Source: Hofstenia miamia
Lineage: Eukaryota > Xenacoelomorpha > Acoela > Hofsteniidae
Assembly: GCA_900660155.1 (NCBI GenBank)
Contig: CABFPE010000249.1
Location: forward strand, 263,705 to 327,704
Length of the DNA stretch: 64,000 nucleotides
Reading direction: 5' to 3'
In this document: piece after piece, positions 47,904 to 57,649 of the stretch
Numbering within the stretch: the first letter of the stretch is position 1
Layout: every line of letters starts with the position of its first letter
Notes under the pieces: generated by a model
The model's input: only the letters and a program-made list of their open reading frames with translations
Told to the model about the DNA's origin: nothing
Databases searched by the model: none
Made by a program: the position numbers and the translations under genes

Positions 47904-50900
47904 ATGTGTGAGGCACAAGTATCTAAAAATAATAGTGAATTTAATAGGGCGTATTGTTTTTTACTAAAAATCAGTTATTGTTAATGGATAGTTTCTTAGG
48001 AATTTTTCCTTTAGCAGTAATGATTATGATTAATCTTTAAAAATTAAATTAATTGAAATCAATGCATTTATTGCTAAATTTATTACATTTAACCAGGTAA
48101 TTTTCGGCGTTAATACGCCGGCTCTATTCCAAACAAAAGGACTTGAAAATTGATACAATAATCGATTGATAACTAACTGATCGTTCAGTGAATGGCCCTT
48201 TAAGTCTTCTTAAACCAAAGCACGCTCAAAATTTGAATACCGTGGACATATATTAGTTATCACAAAAATCAATTATCCAAACAGAACTTCAAACAACTAT
48301 AAAAAACATTTCGACCTAACTTGAAAATTGCCAAGAAATATTAAAATAATAAATATGTAGGATGTGAAGTGTATGTATGTATATCAAAAATTGATATTAA
48401 CCTTCAGCTTCCGTTGCTTGTGATGAGCTTCCCGTTGAGCCTTCAGCTAAACATAAATTCTATTCTAATTGCTTACGTAAAACCTCTAGTAGTTTTTTTG
48501 TTTTGGAGCTGTGTATTTTAATGATTATAACTATATTTACACAATAGCTGAGATTTTGCAATCTTTTACTAGTGCATTGAATAGAGCATGCATGCTGGTT
48601 GTGCACAGTCTATGCTTCTATTTGTATAATAAATTTGTTATAATTGTAAAGTCAAAATATGAATAAGAGAAATAAATTGTAGTGATTAAGTATGCGAGGG
48701 TTTGAAACAGGGAGTGTCAATAGATAAAGACATATATTATTTTTCCATCATATTTCACTTATATTTAAAAGCATTAAGGAATTGCACATCTTCTTGTGTT
48801 CTCGCAATTACAATACAGAATCGATGTAAACAAACTCGGGATAAAGAGCTTCAGACACAATTGTCTATTTTTCAGTGGAAATATAAATCCTATCTTATTT
48901 GTTACTCCTATATTGAAATTAAAATTCTCCTATATCTGGAAAGCGTTGTGTCAGACTTGTCAACGTGTCGCGCTTTCAGAATTTTTTACATAGCTCTTGC
49001 TATCATTTAATAAACATTTTAAAATATGATTATAAAAAAGGTATATTGAGTAATAAAATATAAAATATCTGCATAATTAAAATTATGCAAAATTATGAAT
49101 CTTTGGCTTAATAAAGGCTCGTTTTGGGCTCGATGTATATGTAATGAAGTGCTCAAGCTCGACTCGGCTCGTTAAAAGCTCGGCTCGTTGTCATGTCTGT
49201 GCTGTATGTGCACTTATTAACTAGATGTTAGTTTGATTACTAAATAAATCATGATCATGAATATGAAAGCTGGGTCAAATAGAAAAAATTGTTGATAAAA
49301 TTTAAAAAAATAAGTGCCTTGAACAGTCTTTTGAACGACACCATCGCCATCTTTGCATACATAGCCTCCAGCAATGTTAGCACATTTCCAATCACTGTCA
49401 CCGCAGACGTTTGTTGAGTCATCAAGACATTCATCGATGTCTTCGCACAAAGCTTTTCCTACAATAAATATTCACTACTTTTTTGTTAATTTTCTATATA
49501 ATCACAAGTTGTTAACCTGAAACAACTAATTTTAGAATTTAGCTTCTGTTTATAAAAAAATCATTTTTAAATTTTATTCATTAATTCCAATACTGTTATT
49601 TTAGAATTAAATATTTTTTCCAAATATACTATAAAGAATATACAATTAATGGTAGTGTGAAATTATAAGATAAACAATAGTAAAATATAATCCTTATGGT
49701 TTCTGAACTATGGAAACTTCTCTAGATTTTGATTTTAGGGGAATTTGAAGGAAAATGATTAGGAATAAAGTGTTAGTATAATTTCTTAAAATATTTTTTG
49801 CATGTAATGTCTATGTTCATTTTAAATGCTTTGATGTATGAAAATATTATAACATACTTAGTTATATTTACTGCAACGATGTAATTAAATATCATAATAT
49901 TCATTTTTAAGTTATGTACAAAAATATTCTTTAGAATTTATTTCCTGAAAAATATCATAACCCTAATCCTATGTTGATCATCATGCATTAATAACCACAA
50001 TGTTTATCTAAGTACAATAATGTAGATCAGATTTGCGGGCATTGACCAAACATGAAAATTTAACTGTGTGAAGAAAGACAATTGCGTAGCAAACAAAATT
50101 TATTTCTCTATTTGCAAATTTTGTTACAGATAGTAGTTAGTAGTCCATTTTTGGGTTTCTACTTTATTCCTGCTGCACAGGTCCAAGAAACGGGACAACA
50201 TAATAAAGCACTGGACGAGACCTGCATGGGACTTTTCAATTTCAAACATTTGATATCATATTATGTTATGTTACATTCATAACTATATCATAACTATATA
50301 TTATGTTATTTTATATTATTTTACAGTATATTATTCTATATTGTTTTATACTATATTATATTATAATAAAAAATAGTGTATTTTGCAAAACTAAAGTATC
50401 ACTGCACCTGCAGCATCTTCATTCAGTATTCAATCTGATTAATAGATGCATAATTCAACATATGTAGTTTTGGCACAGAATGGAGCCTACATCTCACGAG
50501 ACTTGAATAGGACTATTGGTATGCACTGGAGCTGAAAAATTTAACACCCAACCGGTTCAGTACTGGACAGGAGTCGAAAATATGTGAACCTGCAGATCTA
50601 TACTTTTCAAAAAGTTTTATTTTGTATTTAATGATAATAACAGTTGGCAATCCATTTACCATTAAACTTTAGAGTACATAAAATTTTTGCATTGTAAATG
50701 TGAAATTTTTCTGTTTTCTACATTCATTGTTCCACATTCTCAACTGAGCTTATACTAATAATACTGATAAATAAAATGTTTATATATCTTATAACATACA
50801 AAACTACATGGCTAATTTATTTTATTGCTAAGAGTATACCTAAATTATCAGTAGTATCTTTAAATCCAGGTGCGCAATTGCATTGAAAGCTGCCTTTGGT

Positions 50901-53900
50901 ATTGGTACACAACGAATTATTGGGACATAATTGTTCATCACTACAGCATTCATCGATATCTAAGCAACAAATTTTCAGAGAGTTGCACCAAAACACAACA
51001 TCAAAATAAATAGCAATGATGTAGCATTAATTATTTAAATATATGTTTAAATAGTTACCTTCACATATCAGATTCCTTTTAGACTGCTGTTGAGATTTGT
51101 CTAAGAACCCTGGCAAGCACTCACAGTTAAACGACCCCTTTTTATTGGTGCAGTTGGTGTTGAATCCGCAGAAGTAGTCACTGAGACATTCATTGACATC
51201 TAAATGATTATCATTAGCTTGAATCATTCCATTTTTCAAACACTTAAACTTGTTATTAACGACACTCAATTAAGTGCAAAACATTGGTATTTATTCATTA
51301 TTAAATCATTTTTTGGAATGAAACATTGGTGCAAAAGTACTAACTAGATGATTAAATGAATCTTTGCTATTTTACATACAGTAGATGAAGTGCAATGTCA
51401 TCAGACATTGAAATCGTTTTTAACATTTATTATGAAATTAAAAACTAAAGTTGTTCGTATTTAAAGCAAATCACAGTGTTGTTTAATGGAACATATTATT
51501 GAAACATTGTTGCACAATTAGACATCAGTCAAATAAATTCAATGCTGTTAATAGGATGCAATATAAGTTAGTTGAATTTGTATAATGAATTAACATGGAA
51601 TATTTACCAATACAAGTGTGTTTCTTCTCATCTTTTGGATCAAATTGATAGCCATCCTTACATTGACATGCGTAAAACGGTTGCTGATTTATACAGTTAG
51701 CTTCTTGAGAACATAGATCTGTGTTTTCTTCGCATTCATCAATATCTAAAAAATTAAGTTTTAGCCAAAACCTAAATGCATTAATGCACTAGTTATGTGC
51801 ATGGGTCTTTTCTACCCAAAACACCATTTTTGGTTAATAATTGACATATCATAAGCCTACAATTATGATGATAATCTTATTGAAGTTTACATTTAAAAAA
51901 TATTTTTCATTCTTTTTGCTTGAAACTTGGAAGTCAAGAGTTTTTTTCAATGGATTCTCTAAGAATATCCATAAATAGGATATTTTCGGATGGATAGTGA
52001 GTAAAAATGATACACTTACCAATGCATGAAAAAATGTTGTTGGGATCCTTTCGATATCCTGCGTTGCATATGCATTCATATGAACCCTCCGTATTCTGGC
52101 ATTTGGAGCTTGCACTGCACTGAGCGGCATTAGCATTAGTTTCTTTACATTCGTTGATGTCTAAACTTAGATTAATTAACCATTCTATCAATGGCGTTTA
52201 CAAATATTTGTGTTCATGTACATTCAGTCGTTTGTATAAACACGCAACAAGTAATAATTGAATGGCATTTGAAACAATGCCTTAAATGCATTTTTTGAAA
52301 CACCCTTAGTAGTGCTGATGTAGAGTGTTCATTATTTTCTATTGGTTGATTTCAAATTTCTGCTTCTGGTGTTTCGCTTAACTTATCATTTTATGACAAA
52401 TCTTGCAGTCAGGGGTGTACTCCTAAATAATTAACAGGAAACAGTGGTCCTAAATTTGAAGGAGGAACAAGCATTTGGATACGAAAATTTTTTTCAACAT
52501 TTCATATATTTCAATTTATATACAAGTAAAATTCAACACCTAAACAGGTAGTACAAATTTAACAAGATAGTTGAGCAACATAGACCTACAAAGAAATATG
52601 TGGAATTCTTAGATAGCGCAATTTGCTTTTAGAAATACTGTCCAATTTCTCCAAAAATATCTTTTCTGAAGCAATGTGGAAGATGCTATTTTAAGGTTTA
52701 AAGTTAAAAATAGGTTGTTCTTCAGAAATAGTGATTTATTACTAAAAAGAAATGAAAAAAGTCATGTTTTAATGCGCATGCTATATTTTAATTTAAAGAT
52801 GATTTGTGCTCATGATAACCACAACATGTTGAAATAACAAGAAAATTGCCATGACAGAAACAATGCATTCTTAAATTACTTTTGGGCAATGAGTCGTGCT
52901 AAATCAATAATCAATTTTATCTAAACTAAGATGAAATTTGCAAACTTTCCCTAAGGCTTTGAATTTTAGTAATTAATAAAATTTACCTGAGCAAATGGGA
53001 TTTTCTTCATCATAATCATCGTCAGCATATGCTTCAGTATATCCGAGGTTGCATTGACAGAAATAACTTCCAATTGTATCCTTACATTGAGAGTTCAGCT
53101 GACATTCATATGTATTCGTATCATTGCACTCATTTATGTCTAATTTAAATTGTAAAATTGGGTAAAGTTATGGTTTTTAAGTCATAAATTTAAAAGTATT
53201 TTGCAGAAATTTCAACAGAAAATCTGTTCAATTTTGCAATTTTTAATGGATTTTACCAAAATCAGCCTAGTAGTTTCCTTTCGATTTGGTTTAAATTACT
53301 TTAGATAAGCTTACTATTCATTAATTTGTCAAAAACAGTATATCCAATTATTTAGATCTATTAAATATACATTTACAACACTGTACAAATGTTAAATACA
53401 TTTAACACAGATTAAACTCAACTTACTTTTGCACTTACTACCAGGAATGCCATTTGTGGCGGAATCAATGTAACCAGGACGGCACAAACAAGAATAACCA
53501 TTCAAATGATCCTCGCATTTGGCTTCAGGAGCGCAATTGGTTGTTCCAGCGCATTCGTTTACGTCTGTATTGCATGATGTATTTCCTAATTTTTATCGTC
53601 AAACACGATTTAAAAAATTATTTATGCAAATTATACTTTTAGAATGCTAATTAATCGTACTCATTATTTTACTACGCATTCATTTGTTTCTAAAAAATGT
53701 AAAAATTGCATCATACACAGATCATTCTACCTTTTGGATTAATGAATGACGAAAATACAAATTGTCGAGTTTCATAAAATTTTTAAATGAACTTAATTTT
53801 AAAGGTATTTAAATGTCTGTTATACCCTACATTTGATCAGCCTAGCGATATAAAATTTGCAATACATGTAGGTCTTATAACAGATTGGTCCTGAAGCAAT

Positions 53901-56543
53901 GAAGGTCAGTAGGCAAAGACCAACAAATCTCTATCTTCCATCCTCCCCAAATGTATATTGACTAAGCTTGTTAACAATTATAAAATATTTCTAGATCAAT
54001 ATGTAATTAAATTCGTAGATACTTTAGATACTTTTATAGAAATTATGCTGAACTAGTGAATTTAAATTATTAATTGGAACAAAAAATTCGATCTTTTTAG
54101 TATAAATTTTATCAATATGACTATTAAGTAATTTGCGCTTGAAATCACTATGTTCAACAAACTAACTACAAGGTAACTTAACATGCTAAAGCTTAAAATG
54201 TTTAAAAAAATGTTTGACATCAACTTAGTTTCTCATGTGTGCATTTTTGGTTACGAAATTAAACTTATAACACGTAACCAGCATAAACGCAAAAAATTCT
54301 TGATAAAAAATATTAGGTAAAAATTAGTGTTCAAATATTATATATTTTGGAATTTGTGTTCTGTTTGCAGTTATTCTTAGAAGTGTACTAGTGTTGCAGT
54401 TGTTTGTTCAACTTTGGGAAGTAAGCCTTCAACCTTCTTTGATTTTAAAGTATAGCAAACGTCTGAAGTGTATTTGAAGTAACTTTGTACACGTAAATTA
54501 TTAGTGTTTGTCTTTTTATAGAGATCCCACAATCTCATGATATGTACCATGGAAAATCTAACTCTTCATATTTAAAGGTTTTTGTTGGTCCTTCATTCAA
54601 TAAAGAATCAGGGTAACAAGTCTATTCATTTTTTACAGTATGAAACAAAACAATCAAATTAACTCACAAAAAATTATGCGGAGTAATCAAGCTAAAAACA
54701 TTTAAAATTAACACCAAAACATATCACAGCACAAAACCTATAGGGCAAGGAAATGAAATTAAACAATAAATATGACTTTAGGAATAGAACACATGGGACA
54801 AAAATATTTCGCCATTAGACGCTTAGAAATTCTCATAATAAGCAATATTAAGTTTAATTATTTATACACAAATAACATAAAATGTAGTATATAGAAGATT
54901 ATTATGCTAAAATAGAACATAAAAATGTACCAAACCATCCCATGACATTAATTTCTGAAAAGCCAACTGCTGATGGCAATAATGATCTAAATAACAGAAC
55001 ACTCAGTCCTGCGCATGCTTCTCCACAATAGATTTCCATTTTACTATAATCATCTGGATTAGCAGGCTGCCAGCTTCCAAGACATTCGCAGTAATCTTCC
55101 CTAGTTTCATATCCAAGAAAATAGTTCCTATCTGCTTTGATATACACATCTAAATATGGTTTATAATGTTATGTATTGTATCAGAAAAATAACTATTGAC
55201 AGTAAATATTTCTAAAAAATTATTGCTTTAAGTTAAATTCAAATTTATTACACTTTAGGAGGTTTGGTTTGTGGTGTATAATTTTATAATTGGTTTTTGT
55301 TAATAGATATACCTGGGAAATTTGAGGATTCTCCAATGTTTTTGGTATCATTTAATATCAATATTATCTTCTTTACAACTGAGAATCTGTCAAGTAGAAT
55401 ATCTGCCACTACGCGTTTAGATGGATCAGACGATGTGAAAGCGCCTTTGTTTTTCTTTATTAAGCTACCCTTAGTATACTCCTTAGGATGAAGAGATTCT
55501 TCCGTTGTAATCAGTTGATAAGGTTTTCCAAGTTGGTCTTCAACTAAAATGGAAAAAACATTTGATAAGTTATTTTTTATTAAATCGAATATGAAAGTTA
55601 CAAATCACTTTACGAAGGAGACTAAATATTAGCATTGATGTTTTTAAATATTGAAATAAAAGCTACTGTGATTGGCGATAAAATAAATGCATTGAAGCCA
55701 TTCGTTTACGCAAGGCGGTGTTCATGTTGGAATATTCCCCCATGTAATGTTTTGAACATTGATCGAACTAATTATTTAAAGTTATGATATCCGAAATGCG
55801 GACAAACGTTTTGTAAATAATGTACAGCAGTTCTTGGCTAAATCATTTTTCATCAACTTTGCATATTTTTATATTTTCCTTACTTGTTTTATTACAATAA
55901 GTTATATGTGAAATATATTTCATCGCATAAAGTCAAACGAATCATATAATTAGCCAAACGTTAATAATGTGTTAATTATGAAATTATTATGAAGTGCTGT
56001 TATAAAAAACTCAAACCTGTGTTATAAATTACAAATTTGTCGATAGTAAGATCTTTAACGACTACATAAAGAAACTTTGCTGTCTTTAGTTCAACAAGTG
56101 AACTTCTGATCCAGAAATTGTTTATTGAGTTATATGACTTTATTGCTATTTTTTTGCTGTAGATTTGATCTTTCTGAAGTTTTGAATTTGAAACCGCTAC
56201 AGCCTCTAAAACATATCTCATTAGTTTAATCCCTACATACGCGGGTTTTTAAGGTAGGACTTTATTGTACGAGAATTGCATATTGCATAAGTTAATTTTT
56301 TCTGCATGCTTCAGTGAGGAATAAATTATTAATTTTTGCAATCATTCAAAGCTTGTATATAATCTATTCTTTGAAACACTGTATTATTCGAGATATGTAT
56401 TTTTGTTGTTTCATATATTCAGATAGAAATTTTTCTTGTTAATTAAGAGGTCCCGCCCATAAATTTGTAGGTGCGCATTGAAGTGATAGTTTACATGGCA
56501 TGGATACAATCAATTTAAGCAATTTTATATCACATGCATAATG

Positions 56544-56574
<31 letters not shown>

Positions 56575-57603
56575 GGTATGTAAAGATAAATATAAACTTA
56601 TTTTATGTTATCTGGAAGTTGCATTGAGCATATACATGCATATATGTATGCATAGCTGTAAAAATTGGTTGATTTTCAAAGATATTTTTTATGAAATTGT
56701 ACGAAATTCAATAAAATTATTTCAAATACTTACTAATTTCTGCAGTGTTGCCAGAAAAAAAAGTTTCGCTGAAGACATCGAAACCTTGAAGTTCTTGTTC
56801 CTCTGCAAACGAAAATTCTAAAACTATGATTCCACCCTCTGCTCCCCAGCTTGAGTCACTCACTATGAAAGTGTTGGGGTTGTTGTCGAAAAGCTGTTTC
56901 TTGCAGTCAATGCCGTTGCATTTCGCCTCAGTAGGTTTAAGAACTTGAATCGAGAATGCTAAAATACAAATCATAGTTTACTCTATAATTCAATTATAAT
57001 TCGTTTCAATTTATACAAGCCGAAATATTTAGTTCATATTTTTGCTTTTTTCTTGTCAATAATTATTAGACAATTTCAAACAAATGGTATTTCTATGTTT
57101 ACAAATTATATTTAGCAAAAATTTAACCGAAACCCATAAACTCAAGATGAAAGCAAAAATTTGCAACCTTATCGCAAACATATACGATACCAATTGGAAA
57201 GTAGGAATTATTACTATCTAAGGGAATCTTCTACCACACGAGTGAATGTCGATTTCTCAGCTATGTTTGTAGTCCTCATTATGTAATTAATGTAAAAGTT
57301 ATTTAAAAATAAGAATATTTTGATGTTAAATGAATAGAAACATTTTGATGTAATTGGAACGCCATATATATAAACTTGTTTTTGTCACTGATTGCGATGC
57401 ATAAAGTAAATTTAGGATCTACCATAAATCGAAATTAAGTAGTAATAAATTACATTGGGTCTTAGATTCTATTCAGTTCATTGGTTTACAGCTGCAACTA
57501 TTCGACAAACCCTGAGAGTGATAAACCTAAATCAATAAAATTCATTAAAGTCTATACCTGAACTAGCTAAGCATGTGACAAGCGTCCAGAAGAGAGTATC
57601 CAT
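47204..57603 (-). CDS. Secreted discoidin-EGF mosaic protein, 15-exon gene model
   Basis: Gene-level entry; the exons are listed separately. Reading leftwards the protein has a signal peptide, two discoidin-like (galactose-binding fold) domains encoded by two exons each, six full calcium-binding EGF domains, a seventh lacking a cysteine, and an acidic Ser/Thr/Gln-rich tail from three mini-exons. The exons total 2,008 bp, about 669 codons before the uncertain 3' end. All introns are GT-AG, except possibly the one after the seventh EGF exon, and all are phase 1, the signature of exon-shuffled extracellular proteins. Introns range from 99 to 1,381 bp. Each EGF begins D/N-I/V-D/N-E-C and carries C-x-[DN]-x4-[FY]-x-C, the calcium-binding and Asp/Asn-hydroxylation motif. 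Predicted location is extracellular matrix or cell surface, with calcium-stiffened EGF rods. No membrane helix was found. Family-level identity (fibulin-, fibrillin- or adhesion-like) is unresolved. Confidence 0.85.
47377..47412 (-). CDS. Mini-exon 2 of the tail (36 bp)
   Basis: Acceptor TTTTAG and consensus donor GTAAGT. Phase 1-1; encodes G-K-S-Q-A-A-S-E-E-Q-S-G. Only 128 bp of intron separates it from the next mini-exon. Composition matches the other two, which argues against chance. Confidence 0.65.
48402..48446 (-). CDS. Mini-exon 1 of the tail (45 bp)
   Basis: Acceptor TTATGTTTAG and donor GTTAAT. Phase 1-1; encodes A-E-G-S-T-G-S-S-Q-A-T-E-A-E, rich in Ser/Thr/Glu like its neighbours and suited to O-glycosylation. 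It follows the last EGF exon across an 871-bp intron that holds a hAT-like MITE. Confidence 0.62.
48944..49207. mobile_element. 248-bp hAT-like MITE in the intron before mini-exon 1
   Basis: The element is 48952-49199. The left end CAGACTTGTCAACGTGTCGC and the complement of the right end CAGACATGACAACGAGCCGA are imperfect inverted repeats, 15 of 20 matching. Flanks CGTTGTGT and TGCTGTAT agree at five of eight positions, so the target duplication is eroded or miscalled. The right half holds two GCTCGGCTCGTT-type repeats. The same end sequence occurs alone at 26447-26482. Confidence 0.62.
49318..49458 (-). CDS. EGF exon 7, degenerate domain
   Basis: Acceptor ATTGTAG at 49459-49460. It begins K-A-L-C, supplying the sixth cysteine of the previous EGF domain, then EDIDECLDDSTNVC and CANIAGGYVCKDGDG. 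The fifth cysteine is replaced by Asp (YVCKD for YxCxC) and no sixth follows. If the donor is the GC of CAAG-GCACTT the exon is 141 bp. A GT alternative (GATG-GTGTCG, exon 49342-49458, 117 bp) keeps the same phase but has a poor consensus. Without splicing the frame would run to a hydrophobic end at 49217. Confidence 0.7.
50840..50959 (-). CDS. EGF exon 6 (calcium-binding)
   Basis: 120 bp, acceptor GTTGCTTAG, donor GTATAC, phase 1-1. Starts DIDECCSDEQLC, with CTNTKGSFQCNC carrying the hydroxylation motif, then APGFKDTTDNLG. The exon stops before the sixth cysteine, which comes from the next exon (K-A-L-C), so this intron is shifted relative to those after EGF exons 1-5. Confidence 0.88.
   Translation of the reverse strand: MSMNAVVMNNYVPIIRCVPIPKAAFNAIAHLDLKILLII
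51059..51199 (-). CDS. EGF exon 5 (calcium-binding)
   Basis: 141 bp, acceptor ATCATTTAG, donor GTAACT, phase 1-1. DVNECLSDYFCGFNTNC, then CTNKKGSFNCEC, then LPGFLDK and NLICEG. All six cysteines and the calcium-binding Asp/Asn/Glu are present. The intron after it is only 99 bp. Confidence 0.9.
51608..51745 (-). CDS. EGF exon 4 (calcium-binding)
   Basis: 138 bp, acceptor TTTTTTAG, donor GTAAAT, phase 1-1. DIDECEENTDLCSQEANC, then CINQQPFYACQC, then KDGYQFDPKDEKKHTC. Six cysteines; the usual Gly before the aromatic residue is replaced by Phe. Confidence 0.9.
52020..52160 (-). CDS. EGF exon 3 (calcium-binding)
   Basis: 141 bp, acceptor AAGTTTAG, consensus donor GTAAGT, phase 1-1. DINECKETNANAAQCSASSK, then CQNTEGSYECIC, then NAGYRKDPNNIFSC. 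Typical calcium-binding EGF with a long C1-C2 loop. Confidence 0.9.
52987..53139 (-). CDS. EGF exon 2 (calcium-binding)
   Basis: 153 bp, the longest EGF exon, acceptor TTAAATTAG, donor GTAAAT, phase 1-1. The junction codon makes Asn: N-I-N-E-C. Then CKDTIGSYFCQC and an acidic insert, EAYADDDYDEENPIC, in the C5-C6 loop. Confidence 0.9.
53427..53564 (-). CDS. EGF exon 1 (calcium-binding)
   Basis: 138 bp, acceptor GCAATACAG, donor GTAAGT, phase 1-1. DVNECAGTTNCAPEAKC, then CEDHLNGYSCLC, then RPGYIDSATNGIPGSKC. It directly follows the second discoidin-like domain across a 1,366-bp intron. Confidence 0.9.
54931..55149 (-). CDS. Second discoidin-like domain, 3' half
   Basis: 219 bp, acceptor CATATTTAG, donor GTACAT, phase 1-1. 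Starts DVYIKADRNYFLGYETREDY, with C-E-C and Y-C-G-E-A-C cysteines and ending SAVGFSEINVMGWF. The close resembles the terminal strand of F5/8-type and fucolectin-type discoidin domains (L.L.EVEVYG). That assignment rests on pattern, not a search. Confidence 0.78.
55313..55543 (-). CDS. Second discoidin-like domain, 5' half
   Basis: 231 bp, acceptor TTCCATTTTAG, donor GTATAT, phase 1-1. VEDQLGKPYQLITTEESLHP, then AFTSSDPSKRVVADILLDRF and VVKKIILILNDTK. An aromatic/aliphatic strand after the S-S-D-P turn fits the VDLG...I..V.V core of galactose-binding-like domains. The intron to the next exon is 163 bp. Confidence 0.78.
56017..56205 (-). CDS. First discoidin-like domain, 3' half
   Basis: 189 bp, acceptor ATGTTTTAG, donor GTTTGA, phase 1-1. 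After the junction Lys it reads AVAVSNSKLQKDQIYSKKIA, then FWIRSSLVELKTAKFLYVVV and KDLTIDKFVIYNTG. It has no cysteines, unlike its counterpart at 54931-55149. Confidence 0.75.
56734..56958 (-). CDS. First discoidin-like domain, 5' half
   Basis: 225 bp, acceptor TTGTATTTTAG, consensus donor GTAAGT, phase 1-1. AFSIQVLKPTEAKCNGIDC, then LFDNNPNTFIVSDSSWGAEG, a good match to the (D.N..T...S) ligand-side loop of discoidin folds, then IIVLEFSFAEEQELQGFDVF. The signal peptide is expected to be cut near the start of this exon. Confidence 0.8.
57558..57603 (-). CDS. First exon: start codon and signal peptide
   Basis: ATG at 57601-57603 opens MDTLFWTLVTCLASS, and the junction codon is Ala, followed by FSIQV. 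A short hydrophobic core with small residues (A-S-S-A) before the probable cleavage site is a typical secretory signal. 46 coding bases, donor GTATAG, phase 1. The 5' leader is short if the TATA box at 57634 is used. Confidence 0.82.
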
Positions 57604-57633
57604 GACGATTGATTGATTTTTGTATCGAGTTTT

Positions 57634-57643
57634 GTATATATAG
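57634..57643 (-). promoter_or_regulatory. TATA box of the discoidin-EGF gene
   Basis: CTATATATAC on the minus strand lies 31-40 bases upstream of the ATG. Initiation 25-30 bases downstream would fall around 57605-57615, giving a 5' leader of only a few bases. No initiator consensus was established. Confidence 0.5.
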
Positions 57644-57649
57644 CACCTA

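Noticed and set aside
48106-48121. Perfect palindrome CGGCGTTAATACGCCG
   Set aside because: A 6-bp stem in the intron between mini-exons 1 and 2, with no T-run and no repetition; probably chance.
51849-52136. Alternative minus-strand frame over EGF exon 3
   Set aside because: It runs in another frame through the exon and into the intron; the EGF frame has six cysteines, the calcium-binding motif and splice borders.
53454-53642. Plus-strand frame over EGF exon 1
   Set aside because: Antisense to a well-supported EGF exon, with no domain of its own.
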